Positions 26,798 through 35,214 of a DNA stretch of 64,000 nucleotides are shown here, in pieces (the stretch's first letter is position 1; the number at the start of each line of letters is the position of its first letter). The translations under genes and the position numbers were made by a program. Source of the DNA: Bacteriovorax stolpii (lineage in GTDB: Bacteria; Bdellovibrionota; UBA2428); the NCBI GenBank assembly GCA_945881775.1, contig CAMCVE010000011.1, positions 1-64,000 of the forward strand, read 5' to 3'. The notes under the pieces are model-generated. The model worked only from the letters and a program-made list of their open reading frames with translations. It made no database searches and had not been told where the DNA came from.

Positions 26798-28109
26798 CAG
26801 AATTTGAAACACAATTCATGAGCTTGCCCATGTTGTCTTTGACGGAGTTGCGCCAAGGACCAAAGTGCGAATAGATTCTTCCCGCTCCACTCCGCGCAAC
26901 AAGACTCACGCAACGATCTTGGGGAGCCTTAATTTGACCGTTCGGCAAAAGATTCGACGTATCGACACCTGTGGGAATATTGGTGTTCACTTGGGAGTTG
27001 AAAGCCTGAACGACTTTCTGAACTCCACAGAAGGTGTTGAAAGTTTGTCCTGGCGACGCCAGAGCGCGCATCACATCGGACGGCGATGAGCCGTTGATCT
27101 TACACGCGGGATTGGTGACAATCTTATTCCACTGATCCACACACGGACCCACGTTGCCGAATTTCGGGTTGAACTGGTAAGTCCCCACGACCGGCCACGA
27201 TTTGTACTTTTCCTTGAGAGACTTCAATAGGTCGGGAGTCAGCATTCCATTTTTCTTCGCTGCACGAATCTCATTGAAAAAATTTCCATCGCGATCTTCT
27301 GCAAACAGCACTCCAGAAGGTCGCGTGACATTTCCGGACGAATCCGCGAAGAATTTTTTAGCATCGGGCATCGCTTTTAGAGCCGCCTGAAAACCCTCTT
27401 CGACAGCGGCTTCGTCCTCATCAGACTTGAACGAATTCAACGACTCTTCGTAGGATAGACAACCCATCATTTGCGTCATACGCCGGTTAAACAAGGCCAG
27501 CGCCTGTGTGTCGCCCTGGAGTGCCAGTCTACGATCGGCATTTGAAGCTTCACTAAATTTTTTGAGAGACTGGATACTTTTAGCATCCGGAAGAAATTCT
27601 TTTCCAAGAATCGCCGCAATCTGATCAGCATCCTGCACACAGATCGGGTTCGAGAGCAAACTCACGGGTTGGGAATTGGCAGTACCCGGCAAACCATAGG
27701 GAGGATCGATGTGTATATTCGTTTCGATCTGGCGATCTGTAAGACTCATCCGAACGGCGCCTTCGATTGAGTTGAGGAAGTTCTTCTGTCCCGGGATGGA
27801 TGCACAAGCATCCACTCCGCTGAGGTCCTGCTGACGATTGACAATCAAATGACTGCGTCCGTTGTGGGAATCGGCACCCGCCGATGTCATGGCTGGAATC
27901 GCAGCCAACTGCTGATGCACAGACGGCAAAGATACAGGAATTGCCTGAGCGACGGGGAGGTTGTCTTCATACACGGGCTCAGCCTTAGGAACGTTCTTAT
28001 TAGAATGATCTTTCTTTTTGAAGGGCCACGCGGCCTCGGCTGCAGGACTCAAAAGTCCGAGTAGAGAAACAGAAAGCACGGATGTGTAAATACGGCGGCG
28101 CATCATCAT
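26790..28109 (-). CDS. Exported protein of unknown function
   Basis: 439 residues with a signal peptide (residues 1-27, LLSPAAEAAW) after three adjacent Met codons, the third (28103) being equally likely as start. The mature part has a short basic stretch (PFKKKDHSNK) and then a mostly helical body. It contains about eight cysteines (CASIPG, NPICVQD, MMGCLSY, GPCVDQW, NPACKI, FCGVQK, DRCVSL and MNCVS), suggesting several disulfides in the periplasm or outside. No catalytic motif is recognised. It ends against addA. Very likely a real, lineage-specific gene. Confidence 0.72.
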   Translation of the reverse strand: MMMRRRIYTSVLSVSLLGLLSPAAEAAWPFKKKDHSNKNVPKAEPVYEDNLPVAQAIPVSLPSVHQQLAAIPAMTSAGADSHNGRSHLIVNRQQDLSGVDACASIPGQKNFLNSIEGAVRMSLTDRQIETNIHIDPPYGLPGTANSQPVSLLSNPICVQDADQIAAILGKEFLPDAKSIQSLKKFSEASNADRRLALQGDTQALALFNRRMTQMMGCLSYEESLNSFKSDEDEAAVEEGFQAALKAMPDAKKFFADSSGNVTRPSGVLFAEDRDGNFFNEIRAAKKNGMLTPDLLKSLKEKYKSWPVVGTYQFNPKFGNVGPCVDQWNKIVTNPACKINGSSPSDVMRALASPGQTFNTFCGVQKVVQAFNSQVNTNIPTGVDTSNLLPNGQIKAPQDRCVSLVARSGAGRIYSHFGPWRNSVKDNMGKLMNCVSNSAK

Positions 28110-28156
28110 GGCCTGAGTATGCCTCAGCCAAGCTCCCAGCTCTTGTGAAGATTTGA

Positions 28157-28882
28157 TTAAAAAATGGAACCGGAGGCGGCTCGCCAGCGAAGAAGCGCAA
28201 CCGCGAGCACGGCCTCTTTAACAATCGAGCCACTCATCTTGCTCTGCCCCGCTCGGCGCTCTTGAAACACAATAGGAGTTTCGACAAAGCGCTTTCCGAG
28301 AAGAAGCGAGCGGTATTTCATTTCGATCTGAAAAGCGTAGCCTCGAGTACGAATGGTCTCGAGATTCAGATCCTCGACGGTCTTGCGGCTCCAAGCGTTG
28401 TAGCCACCCGTCCAGTCCTGCACAGGATAGCGCAGCCAGAGCGTAGAGTAGAACGAGCCCAAACGAGAAAGAAGCAGACGTCCCTGGCTCCAATTGGAGA
28501 CGCCCCCACCCTCGACGTATCGGCTCCCGCAAACCACATCAACCGTGCCCGAATCAATGTCCTTAAGAAACTGTGGCAGATGGGCTGCATCGTGCGAGAA
28601 ATCCGCGTCCATCTCGAAAAACCAATCGTAATCGCGCTGAAGGCCCCATTGAAATCCTTGAATATAAGCGGTGGCGAGCCCGAGCTTGCCTGACCGGTGC
28701 ATCACATGGATCCGAGAATCGGCAGACGCCATTTCGTCGAGAAGATCTCCTGTTTTGTCCGGAGAGTTGTCATCGATGAAGAGCAAATCTGCCCGAGTCC
28801 CCGTGAACAAAAATATCCGATCAACGAGCGCGCGAACGTTGTCGCGCTCGTTGTACGTCGGAATACAGATCAGGGCCTTCAT
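28157..28882 (-). CDS. Polyprenol-phosphate sugar synthase-like glycosyltransferase family 2
   Basis: 241 residues of GT2 fold. The nucleotide-binding start is LICIPTYNERDNVRALVDR; others are FIDDNSPDKTGDLLD, RSGKLGLATAYIQGFQWG, the metal-binding DxD (EMDADFSHD), the acceptor region GSRYVEGGGVSNWS, and QDWTGGYNAWSRKTVE. These match bacterial dolichol-phosphate-mannose-synthase-like enzymes that load a sugar on undecaprenyl phosphate at the inner membrane. There are no C-terminal membrane helices, so it is the soluble-catalytic-domain type. It starts 5 bases after the end of the alanine dehydrogenase gene and is probably co-transcribed with it. Confidence 0.9.
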   Translation of the reverse strand: MKALICIPTYNERDNVRALVDRIFLFTGTRADLLFIDDNSPDKTGDLLDEMASADSRIHVMHRSGKLGLATAYIQGFQWGLQRDYDWFFEMDADFSHDAAHLPQFLKDIDSGTVDVVCGSRYVEGGGVSNWSQGRLLLSRLGSFYSTLWLRYPVQDWTGGYNAWSRKTVEDLNLETIRTRGYAFQIEMKYRSLLLGKRFVETPIVFQERRAGQSKMSGSIVKEAVLAVALLRWRAASGSIF

Positions 28883-28887
28883 TTAAA

Positions 28888-29997
28888 TCAACCGAGGACT
28901 TCTTTAAGGGCGGTGTAAGGGACGCCGAGGTCATCGGCAACTGCTTTGTAGACACAGCGACCATCCCAAGTGTTCACGCCCAGGGCGAGCGAGGGATCTT
29001 CCATGATCGCGCGCTCCAGGCCTGAAGCGATTTTCAAAGCGTAGGGAAGCGTGTGGTTCGTAAGTGCGTAGGTGGACGTGCGCGCAACATTGCCCGGCAT
29101 GTTGGTCACGCAATAGTGAGTGACGTTCTCCTCGATGTAAGTCGGGTTCTCGTGGGTCGTAGGACGCGAGGTCTCAAAGCATCCGCCTTGGTCAATTGCG
29201 ACGTCGACAACAACCGAACCAGGACGCATCTGACGAAGCATTTCGCGCGTCACAAGCTTCGGGGCTTTTGCTCCCGGTATCAGAACGCTGCCGATGACAA
29301 GATGCGAAGTTGCTACCGCTTCTTCAATGTTCACTTCGTTGGACATCTTGGTGCTCACGGCCGTTTTGAAAATGTCGTCAAGATACGCGAGGCGAGCTTG
29401 GTTTTTTTCGATGATCGTGACTTCTGCGCCAAGACCGACAGCGATTTTTGCAGAGTTGATGCCCGCTACGCCGCCCCCGATGATTGTTACCTTGCCGCGC
29501 GCGACACCAGGGACTCCCCCTAGGAGGATACCGGGGCCGCCATTGCGCTTCTCAAGAAGACTTGCTCCGACTTGTGGAGCTAAACGTCCCGCAACCTCGG
29601 ACATGGGAGTCAAAAGAGGCAGGGCACCGTTGGGAAGTTGGATGGTTTCGTAGGCAATCGCTCGGACTTTCTTCTCGAGCAGCGCCTGACCGAGCTTGGG
29701 CTCGTTGGCCAAATGCAAATACGTGTAGAGGATAAGTCCGGGACGAAGGAACTCGAACTCAGGGGAGATGGGCTCTTTCACTTTGATGACCATGTCCACG
29801 TCCCAGGCCTCTTTCGCTGAGGCCACGATGCGAGCGCCAACAGCTTTGTACTGATCGTCGGAGATGCCCGACCCGAGGCCTGCACCGGTCTGAATGACGA
29901 CTTCGTGTCCGGCGAGCTTCAGGGACTTGACGCCAGCCAAAACAATAGCGACTCTGTTCTCAAGGTTTTTGATTTCTTTTGGAATTCCGATTTTCAT
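28888..29997 (-). CDS. ald: Alanine dehydrogenase
   Basis: 369 residues from the ATG at 29997; the frame extends upstream but only as antisense to the Nudix and regulator genes. Family blocks are [48 protein letters not shown], the Rossmann motif [36 protein letters not shown] and [14 protein letters not shown]. It converts L-alanine to pyruvate and ammonia with NAD, useful for growth on amino acids. The start is only 24 bases from the divergent Nudix start and has no clear ribosome site, so its mRNA may have a very short leader. Confidence 0.96.
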   Translation of the reverse strand: MKIGIPKEIKNLENRVAIVLAGVKSLKLAGHEVVIQTGAGLGSGISDDQYKAVGARIVASAKEAWDVDMVIKVKEPISPEFEFLRPGLILYTYLHLANEPKLGQALLEKKVRAIAYETIQLPNGALPLLTPMSEVAGRLAPQVGASLLEKRNGGPGILLGGVPGVARGKVTIIGGGVAGINSAKIAVGLGAEVTIIEKNQARLAYLDDIFKTAVSTKMSNEVNIEEAVATSHLVIGSVLIPGAKAPKLVTREMLRQMRPGSVVVDVAIDQGGCFETSRPTTHENPTYIEENVTHYCVTNMPGNVARTSTYALTNHTLPYALKIASGLERAIMEDPSLALGVNTWDGRCVYKAVADDLGVPYTALKEVLG

Positions 29998-30021
29998 AAG
30001 CCTGGAGGAGATTATCACGAG

Positions 30022-30456
30022 ATGGACACCGGTCAAAAGACACCCCATGCAAATCCAGGCGCACCCGAGACACCGCGTCTCTGCACAGACCTGATCATCG
30101 AAGTCGGCGCTGGCCTCGTGGTTCTTATCGAACGCAAGAACACCCCAAACGGGTGGGCGCTGCCGGGCGGCTTTGTCGATGTCGGCGAAACTGTTGAAGA
30201 AGCCGCACTCCGCGAAGCCAAAGAGGAAACGGGCCTCGACGTGGAGCTGGTTCGTCAATTTCACGTTTATTCCGACCCCAAGCGCGACCCCCGTGGACAC
30301 ACGGCGTCGGTGGTTTGGGTTGCACACGCCCGAGGCAAACCTCGTGCAGGCTCGGACGCGGGCAACGTCGGTCTTTATCATCAGATGAATCTCCCTGAGA
30401 CCATCTCCTTCGATCACCGCCAGATCCTGACCGACTACTTCCAAGAACGATACTAA
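30022..30456 (+). CDS. Nudix hydrolase
   Basis: 144 residues from the ATG at 30022, which has GGAGGAG 11 bases upstream. The Nudix box is intact: [23 protein letters not shown] fits G-x5-E-x7-R-E-U-x-E-E-x-G-U. The N-terminal part (ALPGG before the box) and the C-terminal strand pattern resemble 8-oxo-dGTP or ADP-ribose diphosphatase-like members. It cleaves a nucleoside diphosphate linked to another group. It is divergent from ald and 24 bases before the response regulator gene, so it may share that transcript. Confidence 0.9.
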   Translation: MDTGQKTPHANPGAPETPRLCTDLIIEVGAGLVVLIERKNTPNGWALPGGFVDVGETVEEAALREAKEETGLDVELVRQFHVYSDPKRDPRGHTASVVWVAHARGKPRAGSDAGNVGLYHQMNLPETISFDHRQILTDYFQERY

Positions 30457-30480
30457 GCGAGCGAGTGGAGGTAGGCCCGA

Positions 30481-31614
30481 GTGAGCAAAGCGCGCGTCCT
30501 GATCGTCGACGACGAAAAAGACAACCTCAATGCGCTTCGCCGCCTGCTCCGCACTCATTTCGAAGTCTTTACCGCGAACAACGCTGAGGAAGCCCTCGAA
30601 CTTGTCCAAAAACAACCTCCCTTCGATGTCTTGGTCTCGGACCAGCGCATGCCTGGCATGACCGGTTCGCAATTTTTCGAAAAAGTTCAAAAATTCACTC
30701 CAAAGTCGACACGCATTCTTCTGACAGGATTTGCTGACCTTGAAGCGGTGATCGAGGCCGTCAACAACGGCCATATCTGGCGCTATATCTCGAAGCCCTG
30801 GGAGCCCGAAGATCTCATTCAAACGCTTCGCCAAGCCGCCGAGCGCACCCAGATGTCACGCTCACTGGATCGTTCAAAAAAGGAACTCGAGAAAGCCCTC
30901 AACGAACTTCGTGCCAAGGACTGGGCCCGTGAACGGCTCTTACTGATCCTTCTGCACGAATTTCGTACCGCTCCCCAAATTCTCCAGAACCTTATCACTC
31001 TCAATGATGACAAAGACCCCGCCGACAGGGCCCTGCGCGCTCATTTCCTCGGAAACCTCAACAAACGCTTCGAACTCATGTCGAGGGACATCACTTCTCT
31101 GCTCGAAGATGAGAAGCGCTTCGCGGCACTCGAGAAGACCTCGGTTTCGCTTCTTGCGATCCTCGAAGAACTCCGCCTCAAGCGGGGGGTCGCTTTCGAA
31201 TCGCAACTCAGTGAAGGCCGCGATGCGGAGATTTTCACAAATGCTCCTCAACTCCGAGAAGCTCTCGATCATTTCTACAGAGTCATCGCCAGCAATTCGC
31301 GAGACGCGCGCCCCGTCCTCTCGCTTGAAGAACTGAGCGGTCAGTATTTCGTTAGCTACCGTATCAAAAGCCCCACACCACCCCTGCTTCCGAAGGGTCT
31401 CGAGAAAGCCGCACTCCATGCCGATTTAGCTTGGACCGCTCTCCTGGAGCCCTTCGTAGGTCTCGAAGCTTTTGAGCACCATTCGACTGGTCTGCGTGTA
31501 GAAACAGCCCGCTGGGTTCGTTTCCTCAATAGCCAGGGCTTCCGTCCCGAATTCCAGATTTCTGAGAACGGTTCCCAGGTCGAGCTGCTGCTTTCAATCA
31601 AAGCCTCCCCCTAA
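30481..31614 (+). CDS. Response regulator fused to a degenerate histidine-kinase-like module
   Basis: 377 residues from a GTG with a GGAGGT site. Residues 1-120 are a receiver domain: acidic Asp10-Asp11 (IVDDEKDN), phospho-acceptor Asp54 ([11 protein letters not shown]), Thr in LLTGFAD, and Lys in [11 protein letters not shown] coiled coil follows (about 118-145). Then comes an H-box-like helix [12 protein letters not shown] around residue 160 and a tail that could be a remnant HATPase domain but shows no N, G1 or G2 motif. The W-R-Y-I-S-K-P-W layout is common in RpfG-like receivers. It is likely a phosphorylation-controlled adaptor rather than an active kinase. Followed 42 bases later by the secretin-like gene. 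Confidence 0.82.
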   Translation: MSKARVLIVDDEKDNLNALRRLLRTHFEVFTANNAEEALELVQKQPPFDVLVSDQRMPGMTGSQFFEKVQKFTPKSTRILLTGFADLEAVIEAVNNGHIWRYISKPWEPEDLIQTLRQAAERTQMSRSLDRSKKELEKALNELRAKDWARERLLLILLHEFRTAPQILQNLITLNDDKDPADRALRAHFLGNLNKRFELMSRDITSLLEDEKRFAALEKTSVSLLAILEELRLKRGVAFESQLSEGRDAEIFTNAPQLREALDHFYRVIASNSRDARPVLSLEELSGQYFVSYRIKSPTPPLLPKGLEKAALHADLAWTALLEPFVGLEAFEHHSTGLRVETARWVRFLNSQGFRPEFQISENGSQVELLLSIKASP

Positions 31615-31656
31615 AAAGTCATTTTCTTGGTCTGGTTCTTGTAGAGGCTAAGGCCA

Positions 31657-32919
31657 ATGGCGGCACTCGGAACTCAACTCATCCTTGGCGGAACTCTTTT
31701 TTTGTCGAATGCGAATCCCGCATTCATCAAACACCCGGCAGCCGATGTGTGGTTCTCAGACCCTCAAGCGATCTCCGTACAGACACTGTCTCAGGGTCTT
31801 CTCCTTAGAGCAAAGGACTCGAGCACCGGCCATCAAGCCCTTGGCATCGACTCGCAAAAGCCCAGCGCCCTCGTGCGCCTCCAGAACGTGTCCGATGCAA
31901 ACTACCAGGCGCTCAAGCGCTGTCCCCAGGCTCCGCTCCTAAGCGGACGTATCGGACTCCAGCTTTCAGAAATTCCCATGGCTACAGCGCTCAGCGCACT
32001 CGGAGATTGCGGCTTTGAAGGCTTGAGGCTTTCGCCCCAGCAACAGTCCGACTCCCTCGTCGCCCAGGGATTTGCTCTAAAAGAATCTGAAGCTTTGGCA
32101 AAAGGCTACCGCATCCTCTCTACTTCTTGGGACAACGGCCTTCGAGTCATCCTTATCGAAGAAACCCAACGTGCCCAAATTGCACCCCTCAAGGAACTCT
32201 TTGCCGAACTCGCCAGCTTTGCTGAATTTCGAACTCGCAAAGCCCCCCGTCCTGGTAACACGCTCATCTTTGAAGTCACACTCTTTGAATTTTTCCGCAA
32301 CGCCGCTTCGAAAGTTGGAGTATCTTGGCCCGCTAGCTTTCGCATCCTTGATCTTGAAGGCTCTCCGTTTAAAAAACTCAATCCTGCGCTAGCGCTGGGC
32401 CTGGACTTTGGAGAGTCCCAAGGAGTGTCTCGCGTCTTGGCGAGACCCCAAATTCGAGTCAAGGCTGGCGAGAAAGCTCGCTTCCAGAGCGGCGGTGAGA
32501 TCCCGGTGCAAATCGTGACTGAGACCGTGCGTAGCACCCAGTGGAAAGAATATGGACTCATTCTTGAGCTGTCCGTTGCAGCTGAAACCCCGACGGGTGC
32601 CGATGAGATCAGTCTCGATTTTAGGGTGGAGGTGTCGGAACCAGACTTCAGCCGCGGGACGGACGTGGTTCCTGGACTGGCTGTACGTCGTCTCGAAAGC
32701 CGATTTGATGTGCGCACACGCGAGACAACCGTTCTCACCACCCTCCTCCAGATGCGAAGCGGCGCTCTCAGGGCCGGACTCGCTGGGCTGAGTCGAGTTC
32801 CCATAGCTCGAGAACTATTCTCATCGCGCAGTCGTCAAGAACAAGAATCGGAACTCTGGTTTGCGATTCGTCCTCACTGGGACGAAATTCCGTGGAACGA
32901 GGAGACGCTCGGCCGATGA
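31657..32919 (+). CDS. Secretin-like outer-membrane channel protein (CpaC/RcpA type)
   Basis: 420 residues. The hydrophobic N-terminus (residues 1-22) looks like a signal peptide. Next is a beta-rich domain (VWFSDPQAISVQTLSQGLLLRAKD) like the N-domain of Tad pilus secretins. A second domain follows (residues about 130-190), then the secretin core, with VLARPQIRVKAGEKARFQSGGEIPVQIV and a WKEYGLILEL strand. The C-terminus is RSRQEQESELWFAIRP. Secretins form the gated outer-membrane pore for type II, type IV and Tad systems. The next gene starts in its stop codon (ATGA), so it is expressed together with the ATPase. Confidence 0.8.
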   Translation: MAALGTQLILGGTLFLSNANPAFIKHPAADVWFSDPQAISVQTLSQGLLLRAKDSSTGHQALGIDSQKPSALVRLQNVSDANYQALKRCPQAPLLSGRIGLQLSEIPMATALSALGDCGFEGLRLSPQQQSDSLVAQGFALKESEALAKGYRILSTSWDNGLRVILIEETQRAQIAPLKELFAELASFAEFRTRKAPRPGNTLIFEVTLFEFFRNAASKVGVSWPASFRILDLEGSPFKKLNPALALGLDFGESQGVSRVLARPQIRVKAGEKARFQSGGEIPVQIVTETVRSTQWKEYGLILELSVAAETPTGADEISLDFRVEVSEPDFSRGTDVVPGLAVRRLESRFDVRTRETTVLTTLLQMRSGALRAGLAGLSRVPIARELFSSRSRQEQESELWFAIRPHWDEIPWNEETLGR

Positions 32920-33794
32920 CGCTTCAACTCGAAGAGCTGCTCACTCGCCCGAGCGTCGAAGACATCCTCCTTTCACCACGTGGACTTTGCTTCTACGAGA
33001 ATTACGCTTGGCAAGGTCCCTTTGCCTCGACAGATTCCGAACCCAAACAGCTCTGGCATCTCGCGAACAAGATCGCTGAAGAAGCACGCTTGCAACTCGG
33101 CCTCACTCAGCCGAGCGTCGACTCGTTTCTGCCTGTCTCAAAGAATCTCTCCTTTCGAGCCCACGTCGTAGTGCCACCCCTCGTACTCGACGGGCCCGAG
33201 ATCACTCTACGGCGCCTGCCGAGCCTCGAGGGTTTTCGTCTGGATGATTTTGTCATGTCACCCTCGGAGCGCGAGTGTCTTGAGAGCGCGGTCCAAGAAG
33301 GGCTCTCCCTCCTGATCTCGGGTACTACGGGCGCCGGAAAAAGCAGCTTCCTCACTGCACTTCTGAGACTGATTCCCCGCACACAGCGCGTCTTGATCCT
33401 CGAAGACAGTCCCGAGCTCCCCGTACCCGGCCCCCTCTGTAGCAAACTTCTTTGCCGCAACGACCGATTTGGGTTTCGCGAAGGCGCAGCCTGGTCGCTT
33501 GAGGACTTGGTTTTCGAATCCCTCCGCATGCGTCCCGATCGTATTGTAATTGGCGAATGTCGAGGGCGCGAGGCAGCAGCGATCCGTCGGGCACTGCAAA
33601 CGGGTCACCGCGGGACTTGGACAACCTTGCATGCGGCTCATCCCTCGGAAGCACGGCACCGTTTCGAAGCCCTCTGTTCGAATAACGCAAACCCGCAGGA
33701 GAATTCACTTTGGGATATCGTCGTGCAGCTCGGTCGCGACTCCGAAGGTCGGAGGGCGGTCCTGGGAATTGACCGAAAGGAATCCCCCGCATGA
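32916..33794 (+). CDS. Secretion ATPase of the GspE/CpaF (VirB11) superfamily, short form
   Basis: 292 residues from the ATG overlapping the secretin stop. Motifs in order: Walker A GTTGAGKSS near residue 140, Asp box LILEDSPEL, Walker B-like RPDRIVIGECRGREA, and His box GHRGTWTTLHAAHP. The N-terminal region (residues 1-125) is a reduced version of the CpaF N-domain; typical CpaF/TadA proteins are 400-500 residues. Hexamers of this family power pilus assembly, secretion or retraction on the cytoplasmic face. The next gene overlaps its stop. Cysteines in the C-terminal half do not form a zinc motif. Confidence 0.88.
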   Translation: MTLQLEELLTRPSVEDILLSPRGLCFYENYAWQGPFASTDSEPKQLWHLANKIAEEARLQLGLTQPSVDSFLPVSKNLSFRAHVVVPPLVLDGPEITLRRLPSLEGFRLDDFVMSPSERECLESAVQEGLSLLISGTTGAGKSSFLTALLRLIPRTQRVLILEDSPELPVPGPLCSKLLCRNDRFGFREGAAWSLEDLVFESLRMRPDRIVIGECRGREAAAIRRALQTGHRGTWTTLHAAHPSEARHRFEALCSNNANPQENSLWDIVVQLGRDSEGRRAVLGIDRKESPA

Positions 33795-34666
33795 AGAGCC
33801 TCGAGGAACTGCGCGACGCTCTCGATATTGTGCTCCTGCGAGTCGAGTCAGGGCAGACTCTACGAACTGCGCTGGACGATGCTCCCCGCTTTCGCTGCTC
33901 GCGTGAATGGGCAGAACGCTGGATAGAAGTGCGTCGGCGCATTCAGAACGGCGAGGGATCCGCTCTCGAGGCCTTGGCGCAATTTCGAAAAAGCGTCGAT
34001 CTCGAACTGCGCGTGAGTCGCCTCGTAGCGAAACGTTCACTTCTGCCGATAGCGCAAGCGGGAGCTGTTGGACTGAGCGCGCTCCTATTTCTCGTGGCTA
34101 CTCAAACTCTCTTTGGAGACATTTTTCGTCTGCTAGCGTCTGAGCTCTTCTGCGTCCTCGGTCTCATGGGACTGGGAGTTTTTTGGATCTCGAGACTGAT
34201 GCGTGCTTATCGAAAAGAACTTTGGTTTCTTGAATGGCTGGACTTCATAAGCGGCTTGGCTTCGAGAGTCAGCTGGGGGCAAAGCCTTCTCGTAGCTTGG
34301 CAACAGGGTCTCGCTTCAGTCAGGAAAAATCAGGAGCTCAAGAACTTTCTCGAATCTAGCTACGGACTGGCGCAAAACTATGAGCCGCTACCGATACACA
34401 AGACAAACCAACGCGACAGGCGTTTACTCCACTGCCAAACCAGGTGGGCCCAAGTTCACCGACTGTTTATTGCCAACGAGCGTGTCTTGCCGCTGCTCCA
34501 AAAAGAACTCGACCGGGCTTTCGAAAGTTTTCAGGACGATCTTGAGAAGAACGCAGAGCTTCTAGGAGTTAAACTCATGCTGCCGCTTTTTGGGTGTTTC
34601 GCACCCGCCTATCTTTTGATGCTTCTCGCGCCGCTTATTCGCCCTTTGTGGCAGGGGGCACCTTAG
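33791..34666 (+). CDS. GspF/TadB-TadC-like inner-membrane platform protein
   Basis: 291 residues, starting inside the ATPase stop codon. A cytoplasmic helical domain (1-85) resembles the GspF-type helical bundle. Two membrane helices (about 88-140) follow, then a second helical domain (about 145-260), and a final hydrophobic hairpin KLMLPLFGCFAPAYLLMLLAPL. This order matches TadB/TadC, which sit at the base of Tad pili and interact with the ATPase. Only one such gene is present, whereas canonical tad loci have both tadB and tadC. The 3' end overlaps the convergent lipoprotein gene by 32 bases. Confidence 0.75.
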   Translation: MKSLEELRDALDIVLLRVESGQTLRTALDDAPRFRCSREWAERWIEVRRRIQNGEGSALEALAQFRKSVDLELRVSRLVAKRSLLPIAQAGAVGLSALLFLVATQTLFGDIFRLLASELFCVLGLMGLGVFWISRLMRAYRKELWFLEWLDFISGLASRVSWGQSLLVAWQQGLASVRKNQELKNFLESSYGLAQNYEPLPIHKTNQRDRRLLHCQTRWAQVHRLFIANERVLPLLQKELDRAFESFQDDLEKNAELLGVKLMLPLFGCFAPAYLLMLLAPLIRPLWQGAP

Positions 34667-35201
34667 CAATTGGTAAAATCCAAACCGTCAGTGCGTTGGC
34701 TTTTTTGTTCCAAAACAGCGTCACCTGCGACGTTTCGTCGGGGGATATGAATTCCCACTTCGTCCCTTTGGTGCCCAGTGGATTCTGAGGAGATTCCTTG
34801 AAAGCCGCTTTGCGCAGAGCCTCGATCCAAAGATCACGAGTAGCCGTCCACTTGGTGTCGATGGTGATCTTCGTCAAATGTCGTTCCTGAGGGTCGGCCA
34901 TGTAGGTTTCAATAATCTTAACGATGAAAACGTTGCGAGCGTCTTTCACGACACAGGAATACACGTTCTCGGGCGGTCCCTGGGTCTCGAGCTTGAGCGT
35001 ACAATCGACACCGGGATTGTCCTGTTCGGCGGAGCGGAACCAATCCACAGGATGGACGACAAGGCCTAAATCTTGATCCGCGACAAACCGCAACAAGACG
35101 GGCGCTTGAGGGCCTGAGGACTTCGTCGCGCAGCTACCAAGTCCGAGGACGAGTCCGCCCAGGACAACGAGCTTCAGAGAAGGTTTGTTCAGTTTTTTCA
35201 T
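34635..35201 (-). CDS. Lipoprotein of unknown function
   Basis: 188 residues with lipobox LGLGSC (Cys24). The mature domain is beta-rich: GLVVHPVDWF, VDCTLKLETQG, NVYSCVVKDAR, VTLFWNKKANALTVWILP. Two cysteines (VDCTL and YSCVV) may pair. It is convergent with the TadC-like gene and overlaps its 3' end. The upstream gene, running in the same direction, is the large envelope protein 13 bases away, so both may be one unit. No family is recognised. Confidence 0.75.
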   Translation of the reverse strand: MKKLNKPSLKLVVLGGLVLGLGSCATKSSGPQAPVLLRFVADQDLGLVVHPVDWFRSAEQDNPGVDCTLKLETQGPPENVYSCVVKDARNVFIVKIIETYMADPQERHLTKITIDTKWTATRDLWIEALRKAAFKESPQNPLGTKGTKWEFISPDETSQVTLFWNKKANALTVWILPIAKVPPATKGE

Positions 35202-35214
35202 GACGATTCAACTC

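Noticed and set aside
29998-30834. N-terminal extension of alanine dehydrogenase
   Set aside because: It is antisense to the Nudix and regulator genes, and the ATG at 29997 gives the family N-terminus.
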